Shown here piece by piece: positions 45,631 through 54,056 of a stretch of 64,000 bases of DNA. Origin of the DNA: Solobacterium sp. (GTDB lineage: Bacteria > Bacillota_I > Bacilli_A > Erysipelotrichales > Erysipelotrichaceae). The position numbers and the translations under genes are program-made. Location of the stretch: the NCBI GenBank assembly GCA_017510405.1, contig JAFWNG010000045.1, forward strand, positions 62,001 through 126,000, given 5' to 3'. Below the pieces are notes generated by a model. The model made no database searches, had not been told where the DNA came from, and was given only the letters and a program-made list of their open reading frames with translations. Position 1 is the first letter of the stretch, and each line of letters opens with the position of its first letter.

Positions 45631-46500
45631 TTACTCCAGCGGTGTCTGATAGTAGTTTCCGATAATGCGTTCGACCGGATTGACGGATATGAATGCCTGC
45701 GGATCCACATCCAGAATACAGTGTTCCACTTCCCGCAGCTGGTAGGTATTGATCGACATCATAAGAAGTGTATGACCGACGTGGCTGTAGGCACCTTCAC
45801 AGGCGATCTTCGTGATGCCGTGGCGGCAGATCCGGAATACAGCCGTACAGATCTCATCCGGCTTATCCGTTACAACGTGCAGACGCGATACTTTGTAGCG
45901 CTGGTGCATCATTCCGACGACTTCTTTCGATACATACTGGAAGATGATCGAATAGAGTGCCTGTTCCCAGCCGTACAGAAGACCTGCACAGATGAGCACC
46001 AGGGCATTGAACGCAAAAATATAGTTCCATGTCGGCCGGTTCAGGCGGATGGAAAGATCGATTGCGATAAAGTCAGTCCCGCCGCTGGAACCGTTGCTCT
46101 GAAGCGCAAGACCGGTCGCAAAGCCGCTGATCAGGCCGCCGAATACAGCGATCAGAAGCGGATCCTGAGTGATCACCGGAAGATCGATGACACCGGTCAG
46201 AAACGATGCCAGAGAATACCAGATAACAGAATACAGAACGAACTTATGACCGATCGTACGGTATACGATTGCCGTCGTGACCGCGTTCATGCCGAAGTAA
46301 ATGACACTGAACGGAATATTGAGTCCGAAGCGGTCCTGTGCGACCAGCGACAGCAGACGGGAAACGCCCGCATAGCCGCCGGGAAACAGGTTGCCTGAGC
46401 GGACGAAGACGACCATTCCGATCGAATAGATCAGCGCGGATACACATATGGCAAAGATCCGGGGGATATCTTCCTTCCCGAAGCGAACAGATGTTTTCAT
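45631..46500 (-). CDS. YitT family membrane protein
   Basis: A 289-residue protein with five to six membrane helices followed by a C-terminal DUF2179 ACT-like cytoplasmic domain (about 205-285). PGGYAGVSRL and LQSNGSSGGTDFIA match the family. The function is unknown, though widespread in Bacillota. GCAGGAGGGT precedes the ATG. Confidence 0.9.
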   Translation of the reverse strand: MKTSVRFGKEDIPRIFAICVSALIYSIGMVVFVRSGNLFPGGYAGVSRLLSLVAQDRFGLNIPFSVIYFGMNAVTTAIVYRTIGHKFVLYSVIWYSLASFLTGVIDLPVITQDPLLIAVFGGLISGFATGLALQSNGSSGGTDFIAIDLSIRLNRPTWNYIFAFNALVLICAGLLYGWEQALYSIIFQYVSKEVVGMMHQRYKVSRLHVVTDKPDEICTAVFRICRHGITKIACEGAYSHVGHTLLMMSINTYQLREVEHCILDVDPQAFISVNPVERIIGNYYQTPLE

Positions 46501-46559
46501 GGACCCTCCTGCAGATAATGCCTGCTTCTTTCAGTGTAGCCCAAGGCATAGTGAATGCA

Positions 46560-46590
46560 ACAAAAAGAATGAAGCATTCCTGCCTCATTC
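46560..46590 (-). terminator. Terminator overlapping the hypA stop
   Basis: GAATGA/TCATTC arms around a GC-rich loop, followed by TTTTTG on the minus strand. Confidence 0.65.
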
Positions 46591-46932
46591 TTCATAGCCG
46601 ATCTCTTTCAGTTCAAACTGTGTTCCGCCCAGGATCGTCTTGTAACGGGAACCGCAGCGCGGACATTTCCCTTCGCATTCCATGACATTGTACATGGCAT
46701 GGCAGTCCGTGCACAGCGCTTCGCCGCGGGGACGCGTCATACGCAGCTGGCAGCCTTCAAATACTTCCCTTCCTTCAATGACGACGGGGAAGTATTTTTC
46801 AAAGAATACGGGGAGATAGCCGCTCAGTTCGCCTACTTCCAGAGTGATGTAGGACAGACGGGAGATCCCGTTTTCTTCTGCCGTCTCTTCGGCAAGTTCC
46901 ACCGCCCTGTACAGGACGCTGATCTCATGCAT
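46585..46932 (-). CDS. hypA: HypA nickel chaperone (hydrogenase maturation)
   Basis: A 115-residue protein. MHE at the N-terminus is the nickel-binding start of HypA, and the zinc site has CTDC (73-76) and CPRC (near 91-94). It inserts nickel into [NiFe] hydrogenase. No HypB or [NiFe]-hydrogenase genes are in this window. It lies 4 bases after the 912-residue flavoprotein and so is in its operon. Confidence 0.9.
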   Translation of the reverse strand: MHEISVLYRAVELAEETAEENGISRLSYITLEVGELSGYLPVFFEKYFPVVIEGREVFEGCQLRMTRPRGEALCTDCHAMYNVMECEGKCPRCGSRYKTILGGTQFELKEIGYEE

Positions 46933-46936
46933 GGCA

Positions 46937-49675
46937 TCAGCCTTTCAGCTTGCGTACGGCAATGCGGCCGATCTTCTTCGCCTCTTCTTTGAGAACGGTC
47001 GGGACAAGTTTCTCATACGGTACGCCCCACGCGTCGTATACGCGGTCAAGATGGATCGCGTCGAATTTGCACTGCAGGGTGCACAGACCGCATCCGATGC
47101 AGAGCTTCGGATCGACCTTGGCGGCGCCGCACGACAGACAGCGCGCTGTCTCTTTCTTCACCTGTTCCTCGGTAAATGTCAGGCGTTCGTCAGAGAATGT
47201 GCGGATCTTTTCGGGATCCTTTCCCGGCACCTGACGCTCACCGCGGTCATAGCTGGCGATCACGGCGTTGTCTTTGTCAATGTAATGGTAGTTGTCGCGG
47301 TGCACACGGCCGAGCGTCAGGGAATGGCCTTCCCATACATAGCGGTGTACGGACTCGGCGCCTTCCTTGCCGGCCGCGATCGCATAGATGGCAAAGCTCG
47401 GTCCGGAATAAGCGTCGCCGCCGACAAATACGTCCGGCTGCGCAGTCTGATATGTCCATGGATCTGCCTTGGCGGTCTTATTGCGGTTGAGTTCCACCTT
47501 TTCATCATCCAGCAGATTTCCCCATTCGATCGACTGGCCGATCGCCGACAGTACATAGTCCGCTTTCAGTTCGATCGTGGCATTTTCATCGTACTGCGGA
47601 TCAAAGCGGCCTTCCGCATTCTTCACGCTTGTGCATGCCTTGAATACGATGCCTGTGACATGTCCGTCTTCGGCAAGGATCGTCTTCGGTCCCCAGCCGC
47701 ACTTCACCGTGATGCCCTCTTCTTCCGCTTCCGCAACTTCATCGTCCGCAGCCGGCATCTCGTCACGCTGTTCCAGACACAGCATCGTGACGTTTTCCGC
47801 ACCATGGCGGACCGCCGTACGGGCAACGTCCACCGCGACATTTCCGCCGCCGACCACGACAACGGAGCCATGAAGCTTCGGCATCGTTTCAAAGGATACG
47901 CGGCGCAGGAAGTCGATGCCCGAGAGCACGCCTTCGCTGTCTTCGCCTTCCACATTCAGCTTTCTTCCGCCCTGCGCACCGATCGCCACGTAGAAGCCCT
48001 TGTAGCCTTCTTTACGCAGGTCTTCGAGCGTGATATCCTTGCCGACTTCAATGCCGCAGCGGATGTCCACGCCGAGTTTCCGCACGACGTCGATCTCCGC
48101 TTCCACAACTTTACGGTCGAGACGGAAGGAAGGCATGCCGAACGTCATCATTCCGCCCGGACGGCTTTCTTTCTCAAATACAGTCACATCATGTCCCCAG
48201 ACGGCGAGATAATACGCCGCGGACAGTCCGGCCGGACCGGAACCGATGACCGCGACTTTCTGTCCTTCGTTAAACCGTTTTTCCGGTACATAGCGGTCTT
48301 CGTCATTGAGCTCCAGATCAGCGATGAACTTCTTGACTTCATCGATGGCGACCGGGGCGTCGATATCACCTCTGGTGCATACCTGCTCACAGAAGCGCGC
48401 ACAGACACGGCCGCACATTGCCGGGAACGGATTTTCTTTCTTGATCAGGGCCAGCGCTTCGCGGTATCTGCCCTCATTTGCCATCTTCAGATAACCCTGT
48501 ACGGCGATATGCGCCGGACAGTTGGTCTTGCACGGTGCCGTACCGGTCTCCGGCACGACGTTTTCCCGCTCCGTCAGGAAATCCGGGCCGTTCCAGTGCT
48601 TCGGATGCATGAAGACATAGTCGGACGCCACCTTTGCCTCCGCAATTTCGATTGGTTTCTTTGTGCACAGCTTCTCACCGAGCTTCACGGCATTCTGCGG
48701 GCAGATCTCCACACAGCCGCCGCACGCCACACAGTGGGACGGATCCACGGATGCGCAGTAATTCGAGCGGGAGAGATCCGGCGACGACGTATACCAGGAT
48801 GTACGCAGCGCCATGCAGGTATCCCACGGGCAGTTGCAGATAAAGATCGAGAAATCCGGTCCGTCAATATTGGACAGCTGGTGTACATAGCCGAGTTCCT
48901 CAGCCCGTTTGATCTTCGCCTCTGCTTCTTCCCGGGTGATCCTTCTGGCCTTTCCCATACGGATGCAGCTTTCGGCATAATTGCCCAGATTGATGCACCA
49001 TTCCCCTTCCAGGTCTGCCGTTCCCTCGCCGACCATGCGGCGCAGTTTGCGGCACTCACACGGAGCGACGCCGATGGAATCGCCGGCTTTGTCCAGCCAG
49101 TACGATACTTCCTCATATTTGACTTTCCGTGTATTCGAAGTGATCGCGCTTTCCACCGGGATCGCACGCATTAAAGCAGAGCCCATGAATGTCGCACCGG
49201 AGATCTTCTTCTGAAGATCCAGAACATAATTCAGAAATGCCGGTGCGGTTTCCGGATATTTATCCGTACGTTCTTTTGTCATGACTGTGCTTTCCATCGC
49301 TCCCGGCGCAAACACCGGCAGCTGCACTTTGTCTTCCTCTCCCCGCGCACTGCAGTATTCCAGCAGGCCGATATAGCACAGGTCATAGACCATCTTCGCA
49401 GTATCTTCCACACTCATCTTTTCCCGTTCCGCCAGTTCCGGGATCGTATACTGGTGACGCAGTTTCATCTTCAGGGCAAAGTCGATCTGCTCGTCGGTCA
49501 GCTGGCGGTCAAAGAAAATGTATTCCCAGGAATTCTCATCCGGCACCGGATTCAGCATATTGATATGCCGTACCAGGCGGATCAGGTTTTTGCGGGGCGT
49601 TTTGCTTTTCTCGCGATTATACTCTTCAAGACACTTCTTCTCTCCGGGTGTCAGTTCATGCTTCGTCTGAAACAT
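46937..49675 (-). CDS. Multi-cluster Fe-S flavoprotein (GltD-like NAD(P)H oxidoreductase)
   Basis: A 912-residue electron-transfer protein. Residues 1-290 are an N-terminal region with a winged-helix-like part and cysteines in APCECRKL. Near 310 is a ferredoxin motif CVACGGCVEICPQNA. Residues 370-480 are a GltD-type cluster domain (CKTNCPAHIAVQGYL, CGRVCARFCEQVC), then the FAD site GSGPAGLSAAYYL (near 488) and NAD(P) site VVVGGGNVAVD (near 630). Two more clusters end it (CLSCGA, CIGCGLCTLQC). Such modules pass electrons between NAD(P)H, ferredoxin and a partner enzyme. HypA downstream suggests a hydrogenase link. Confidence 0.85.
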   Translation of the reverse strand: MFQTKHELTPGEKKCLEEYNREKSKTPRKNLIRLVRHINMLNPVPDENSWEYIFFDRQLTDEQIDFALKMKLRHQYTIPELAEREKMSVEDTAKMVYDLCYIGLLEYCSARGEEDKVQLPVFAPGAMESTVMTKERTDKYPETAPAFLNYVLDLQKKISGATFMGSALMRAIPVESAITSNTRKVKYEEVSYWLDKAGDSIGVAPCECRKLRRMVGEGTADLEGEWCINLGNYAESCIRMGKARRITREEAEAKIKRAEELGYVHQLSNIDGPDFSIFICNCPWDTCMALRTSWYTSSPDLSRSNYCASVDPSHCVACGGCVEICPQNAVKLGEKLCTKKPIEIAEAKVASDYVFMHPKHWNGPDFLTERENVVPETGTAPCKTNCPAHIAVQGYLKMANEGRYREALALIKKENPFPAMCGRVCARFCEQVCTRGDIDAPVAIDEVKKFIADLELNDEDRYVPEKRFNEGQKVAVIGSGPAGLSAAYYLAVWGHDVTVFEKESRPGGMMTFGMPSFRLDRKVVEAEIDVVRKLGVDIRCGIEVGKDITLEDLRKEGYKGFYVAIGAQGGRKLNVEGEDSEGVLSGIDFLRRVSFETMPKLHGSVVVVGGGNVAVDVARTAVRHGAENVTMLCLEQRDEMPAADDEVAEAEEEGITVKCGWGPKTILAEDGHVTGIVFKACTSVKNAEGRFDPQYDENATIELKADYVLSAIGQSIEWGNLLDDEKVELNRNKTAKADPWTYQTAQPDVFVGGDAYSGPSFAIYAIAAGKEGAESVHRYVWEGHSLTLGRVHRDNYHYIDKDNAVIASYDRGERQVPGKDPEKIRTFSDERLTFTEEQVKKETARCLSCGAAKVDPKLCIGCGLCTLQCKFDAIHLDRVYDAWGVPYEKLVPTVLKEEAKKIGRIAVRKLKG

Positions 49676-49771
49676 ATGTGTTCTCCTTTATGATCTTTCC
49701 GATTCTTTACACATAGTATAGGATCCGCCTCCGGTTCTTCCTATAGTCTTCCCGGTACCGGAGAGGTAAAA

Positions 49772-49797
49772 TGAGACAGAAGATATAATCTGTCTCA
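49772..49797 (+). promoter_or_regulatory. TetR operator over the -10 of the regulator gene
   Basis: TGAGACAGA (49772-49780) and TCTGTCTCA (49789-49797) are perfect 9-bp arms, with TATAAT inside the spacer and the ribosome site directly after. This fits autoregulation and control of the divergent flavoprotein gene. Confidence 0.75.
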
Positions 49798-49807
49798 GGA
49801 GGATCCC

Positions 49808-50374
49808 ATGTCCGGACATACCAAGGAAAAAGTACTCAGTGCGTTCAACAGTCTGCTTTCCACCCGCGACTTCCACCGCATCACCGTGGACGCGATCGTG
49901 CAGAAAGCCGGCATCTCCCGTGCCACCTTCTACCGTCATTTCAAAGACAAATACGATGTCATGAACTACAACTACACCAGTATTCTCAACGATTCCCTTT
50001 CCGGCATCACGTATACATCCATGGAAGGTCTGTTTGAACGCCTTCTTCTGACCGGGAAGCTGCAGGGAGAATCGCTTCTGCCGTTATTTGCCACTTATGG
50101 TCCCAACAGTTTTCATGAGTATATCCGTGACTACAGTTTTACCGCTGCCAGGAATATCTACGAAACACAGTCCCTGTACGGCACTCAGCCTGCTCACCGC
50201 ACATTGAATGAAAAACAGAAGATCCAGCTGATGGTCTTCTGCCATGGCGCTGCTGGTTTCTTTGAGGAATGGATCAAGGGAGCCCATTCCCTCTCCGCAG
50301 AGGAGGCCGCCGCAGTACTGTATGAGATCCTGCCGGAATTCATGAAAGGCGATCTCTGGCAGGATACACTGTAA
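49808..50374 (+). CDS. TetR-family regulator
   Basis: A 188-residue regulator. TVDAIVQKAGISRATFYRHFKDKYD (about 24-48) is the helix-turn-helix, and a TetR_C-type helical domain follows. AGGAGGATCCC precedes the ATG. It is divergent from the Fe-S flavoprotein-hypA operon, with a 9-bp-arm palindrome between them. Confidence 0.9.
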   Translation: MSGHTKEKVLSAFNSLLSTRDFHRITVDAIVQKAGISRATFYRHFKDKYDVMNYNYTSILNDSLSGITYTSMEGLFERLLLTGKLQGESLLPLFATYGPNSFHEYIRDYSFTAARNIYETQSLYGTQPAHRTLNEKQKIQLMVFCHGAAGFFEEWIKGAHSLSAEEAAAVLYEILPEFMKGDLWQDTL

Positions 50375-50400
50375 AAAATTATATATACAGACATACGAAA

Positions 50401-50437
50401 AAAAGACTGTTTCCTTTCCGGAAACAGTCTTTTCAAA
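50401..50437. terminator. Bidirectional terminator between TetR and HPr-LDH genes
   Basis: Perfect 14-bp arms (50401-50414, 50420-50433) with A- and T-runs on both sides serve convergent genes. Confidence 0.92.
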
Positions 50438-50446
50438 GTCACAGAA

Positions 50447-51745
50447 TTACTTGCACTCTGCACTGCCGAGATCAACACCCTGGTTGAAGTTGCGTGCATT
50501 TTCAAGTGTAACAGCTGCGATTGCCTGCAGAGCTTCTCTTGTGAAGAATGCCTGGTGGGATGTCAGAACAACGTTCGGGAACATCAGCAGTCTTGCTGTA
50601 ATATCGTTGACCAGGAAGTCATCGGAGTGGTCTGTGTATACGTTTGCGTCTTCGCCTTCATATACGTCAAGACCGACAGCGTGGAACTTTCCGTTCTTCA
50701 GAGCATCGATCAGAGCTTCTGTATCGATCAGGCCGCCGCGTGCTGTGTTGACGAGCATAGCGGTGTCTTTCATCTTTGCAATTGCATCTGCGTCGATCAT
50801 ATGATATGTGCCCTTCGGACCCATGATCAGCGGTGCATGCAGGGAGATGAGGTCTGCCTTTTCGAGCAGTTCGTCTTTCTCAACATATGTCAGAAGTCCT
50901 TCGTCAACGAGTTTCTGGTTCGGGAATGCATCCCAGCCGATAACTGTCATGCCGAAGCCTTTGCAGATGCGGGCCATGCACTGACCGATCTTACCGGTAC
51001 CCATGATGCCGGCAACCTTGTTGTGGAGGTCAACACCGAGCAGTCCGCTCAGAGCGAAGTTGTTGTCCTTAACCTTGTTGACAGCCTTGTGCATACGGCG
51101 GTTGCAGGTGAGGATCAGAGTCATAGCATGCTCTGCGACAGCGTACGGGGAGTAAGCCGGTACACGGGCAACACGGATGCCGCATTCCTTGGCAGCCTGC
51201 AGATCAACGTTGTTGAAGCCTGCGCAGCGCAGAAGGATGAGCTTAACGCCGCATTCATGCAGTTTTTCAACAGCACTTCTCGGGCATTCATCATTTACGA
51301 AGATACATACAGCATCGAAGCCTTTTGCCAGACCTGCAGTTTCCGGTGTAAGACGTGCATTGAAGTATTTGATATCGCAGTTGTAAGCACCTTCACCTAC
51401 GTCTCTTGCGAGTTCGCTGAAGAAGATTCTGTCATAGTCTTTTGCACCGAAGAACGCGATCTTCAGTACCGGAGCTTCCTGATACCGTTTCAGTCTGCGG
51501 TCCAGTTCGTCTTTGATCAGAGCCAGAGCAGCGTCTTCGTCGCCGCCTTCTGCGCTGATTTCGAGAATGGAACCCTGCTGTGCGTCAAGGCCGAGGATCT
51601 GCAGAACGTTGTCACCGTTGGCAGTACGGTCACCGCACTTGATGAGGATCTGAGACGGAAGCGATACGCATGCCTGTGCAACGAAAGCTGCCGGACGCGC
51701 ATGCATTCCCAGAGGGCTTGTAATTTCGTAAGTGATCTTTTTCAT
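50447..51745 (-). CDS. HPr-like domain fused to D-lactate dehydrogenase
   Basis: A 432-residue two-domain protein read in one frame. Residues 1-85 are an HPr (PTS phosphocarrier) domain: the phospho-acceptor histidine is His15 in GMHARPAA with Arg17 kept, but Ser46, the HPr kinase site, is replaced by Asn46. Residues 95-432 are a D-2-hydroxyacid dehydrogenase close to D-lactate dehydrogenase: a catalytic arginine near 295 (NTARGG), GIMGTGKIGQ NAD-binding loop near 244, and the proton-relay histidine in SHQAFFT. It would reduce pyruvate to D-lactate. The fusion suggests phosphorylation or PTS docking controls lactate formation. TAGGAGGAAAAA-type site precedes the ATG. Confidence 0.88.
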   Translation of the reverse strand: MKKITYEITSPLGMHARPAAFVAQACVSLPSQILIKCGDRTANGDNVLQILGLDAQQGSILEISAEGGDEDAALALIKDELDRRLKRYQEAPVLKIAFFGAKDYDRIFFSELARDVGEGAYNCDIKYFNARLTPETAGLAKGFDAVCIFVNDECPRSAVEKLHECGVKLILLRCAGFNNVDLQAAKECGIRVARVPAYSPYAVAEHAMTLILTCNRRMHKAVNKVKDNNFALSGLLGVDLHNKVAGIMGTGKIGQCMARICKGFGMTVIGWDAFPNQKLVDEGLLTYVEKDELLEKADLISLHAPLIMGPKGTYHMIDADAIAKMKDTAMLVNTARGGLIDTEALIDALKNGKFHAVGLDVYEGEDANVYTDHSDDFLVNDITARLLMFPNVVLTSHQAFFTREALQAIAAVTLENARNFNQGVDLGSAECK

Positions 51746-51891
51746 TTTTTCCTCCTGATAATCTTACGTGAAATGATGATTTAAGATGTCTTGCTATAAA
51801 AATGATACTACATTTTATGGCTGAAATGAACGATAAAGTGTTCACCTTGGCAATGACACTTGTCAGAAAACAAAAATGACACCATACGGTG

Positions 51892-53277
51892 TCAGTCATC
51901 CACATTCATCCGGATGATCCAGTTTCCCCTGCGGATACGCCATAAGCCCCACAGTGTCTTGAGAAGATAATCAATGCGCAGACTCAGATAAATGAAGAAC
52001 GGGTCGGCGTGCAGAACGAGAGCGGTCACGAAGCCGACCGGCAGATTGACCAGCCAGCAGGTCAGCAGGTCCACCCGCGTTACCGCAGGTGCCTGGCCGC
52101 CGCCCCGCAGGATGCCCTTTGTCAGGATCATCTGCATTGCCAGGAAGCAGACTGCGATCGATGCGGCGTTCTTCAGTTTTTCCGCCGTTGCGAGCGTTTC
52201 AGCGCTGACGTTGAACATCGAAGTGATCCACGGCGCCAGCAGCTGCACGAGCACGGCCGCAGCCAGGCCGATCACCACGGTGATGCGGATCAGACGGTGC
52301 GCGTATTCCTCTGCCCGCTCAAACGCGCCGGCGCCGATCTCATGTCCGATCATGACCGAAGCGCCCATGGAAAGGCCGAACAGGAACAGCGATGAGATCG
52401 TCCAGATATTATGCACGATCGTATTTGCGGCAATGTAATACGCGGAGACGCGGCCGGTGATCATGGCGGCGGCAGACACATTCAGATTCTGCGTCACTTC
52501 CGAGATCACGCTCGGCGTACCGATCTTCTTCAGATCAGCGATCATCTGGCGGCTGCCGCGGATCGAAAAGTCCGAAACAGAGAACGGAAGCCGGTCATTG
52601 TGGAAGAGATACCATACAACAACGGCGAATTCCACAATGCGCGCGATCACAGTCGCAACAGCGGCGCCGGCAAGTCCCATGGCCGGCAGACCGAAGCGGC
52701 CGAAGATCAGCACCCAGTTGCCTGCCATATTGACGAGACATGCCAGGGTCGAAGTGTAAAAACCGAGCCGGTTCACGCCGGCACTGCGCAGTACGGTCAC
52801 GATCGTCATCGTGAATGCCTGCAGCAGGAAGGTCAGAGACAGGAGTTTCAGATAGATCTGTCCCATTTCCACGATCTGCGTCTCATTGGTATAGATATAC
52901 AGGATCGGCGAAGGAAACAGGAAAGCCGCAAGGAAAAACAGAACACTGACCGGCACGGAGATCTTCAGTACAAACACCAGCACTTCCTTCACCTTGTCCG
53001 GACGGCTGTTTCCCCACGCCTGCGACGCGATGACCATCGCCGCGTTTCCAAGTCCCATGAATACGGTCATGTACAGGTACGGAAACTGACTGGACAGATT
53101 CACTGCCGAAAGCGCCGTGTCGCCGAGCGTTCCCACCATGACCGTGTCAATGAGATTGACGATCATATTGACGGCGGACTGCAGGCCGACCGGCAGCGCG
53201 ATCGCGATCAGTTTCCGGTAAAATCCGTTTTCTCTTTCTGCTGTCATATGTATCAGTATACTATCATCGGTCTTCAT
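51892..53277 (-). CDS. MATE-family efflux transporter
   Basis: A 461-residue MATE exporter with twelve helices. ALPVGLQSAVNMIVNLIDTVMVG opens the first repeat and GHEIGAGAFERA lies in the second. The start is uncertain: neither the first ATG nor the internal ATG (MTAEREN, 53247) has a ribosome site. TATACT ends seven bases before the internal ATG, hinting at a leaderless message. It is not close in sequence to the first MATE gene in this window. The substrate is unknown. Confidence 0.9.
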   Translation of the reverse strand: MKTDDSILIHMTAERENGFYRKLIAIALPVGLQSAVNMIVNLIDTVMVGTLGDTALSAVNLSSQFPYLYMTVFMGLGNAAMVIASQAWGNSRPDKVKEVLVFVLKISVPVSVLFFLAAFLFPSPILYIYTNETQIVEMGQIYLKLLSLTFLLQAFTMTIVTVLRSAGVNRLGFYTSTLACLVNMAGNWVLIFGRFGLPAMGLAGAAVATVIARIVEFAVVVWYLFHNDRLPFSVSDFSIRGSRQMIADLKKIGTPSVISEVTQNLNVSAAAMITGRVSAYYIAANTIVHNIWTISSLFLFGLSMGASVMIGHEIGAGAFERAEEYAHRLIRITVVIGLAAAVLVQLLAPWITSMFNVSAETLATAEKLKNAASIAVCFLAMQMILTKGILRGGGQAPAVTRVDLLTCWLVNLPVGFVTALVLHADPFFIYLSLRIDYLLKTLWGLWRIRRGNWIIRMNVDD

Positions 53278-53295
53278 GCACCTGACGGATGCCCG

Positions 53296-53319
53296 AAAAA
53301 AAGAGACCCTGAGGGTCTC
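53296..53319 (-). terminator. Terminator of the DJ-1/PfpI gene
   Basis: GAGACCC/GGGTCTC with a TCA loop, followed by seven T on the minus strand. Confidence 0.85.
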
Positions 53320-53324
53320 CGGTA

Positions 53325-53921
53325 TTATCTCTGGACAGCTTCTTTCAGAGTATTGTATAGCATCTGGTTCTTCAGACCTTCCGCGTTTCCGCCCAGTACT
53401 TCCACGAGTTTGTAGGCAAACGGGAATGTGGAAGCCGGTCCGCGGCTTGTGATCAGTTTTCCGTCGGTGACGACCAGGTCTTCCATCTCATGGATATCCT
53501 CGACATAGTCGGACTCGGTGAACATCTCTCTGTAGCGGTCTGCCGGGTAGGAGGTCAGTCTGCGTCCGACATGGACGCCGGCCTGCTTCAGCACCATCGG
53601 TCCGGCGCAGATAGCCGCGACATATTTATCTTCTTCCACGAACTTTCTGACCCATTCAACAACGCCTTCACAGTCTCTCAGATTCGCTGCACCGGGCATT
53701 CCGCCGGGGATGACGACCATATCATAGGAATCAATATCGGCTGCGGAGAGCGTTGTATCGGCCTTCACATAGATATTGTGGCCGCCCTGCACCATGGCGC
53801 CGTCGATGGAAACTGTTTCAGCTTCGATTCCGCCTCTGCGGAGAATATCAACGACAAACAGGGATTCACCCTCTTCAAATCCTTCTGCCAGAAGTACTGC
53901 TGCTCTTTTCTTATCACTCAT
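53325..53921 (-). CDS. DJ-1/PfpI family protein
   Basis: A 198-residue cytoplasmic protein. The nucleophile elbow is AAICAGPMVL, with Cys near residue 103, and GFEEGESLFVVDILRR opens the fold. Relatives are glyoxalase III-type deglycases, chaperones or amidases. GAGGA precedes the ATG. A single gene ended by its own terminator. Confidence 0.9.
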   Translation of the reverse strand: MSDKKRAAVLLAEGFEEGESLFVVDILRRGGIEAETVSIDGAMVQGGHNIYVKADTTLSAADIDSYDMVVIPGGMPGAANLRDCEGVVEWVRKFVEEDKYVAAICAGPMVLKQAGVHVGRRLTSYPADRYREMFTESDYVEDIHEMEDLVVTDGKLITSRGPASTFPFAYKLVEVLGGNAEGLKNQMLYNTLKEAVQR

Positions 53922-54056
53922 GTGTATTGTCCTCGCTTTCCTGTTCTGTCTGAATCATAGCCCGCGTTTCTGCCAAAACCAAGGAATTTCCGAAATCCGG
54001 AAATCATCGGTGCATATCCGTTTCTTTTTGGAACCGGACAGGTATACTTTGTTTAT

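Noticed and set aside
46931-49174. A 747-codon plus-strand open frame
   Set aside because: It lies wholly opposite the Fe-S flavoprotein gene, which has multiple conserved motifs. The open antisense frame comes from GC-biased codons.
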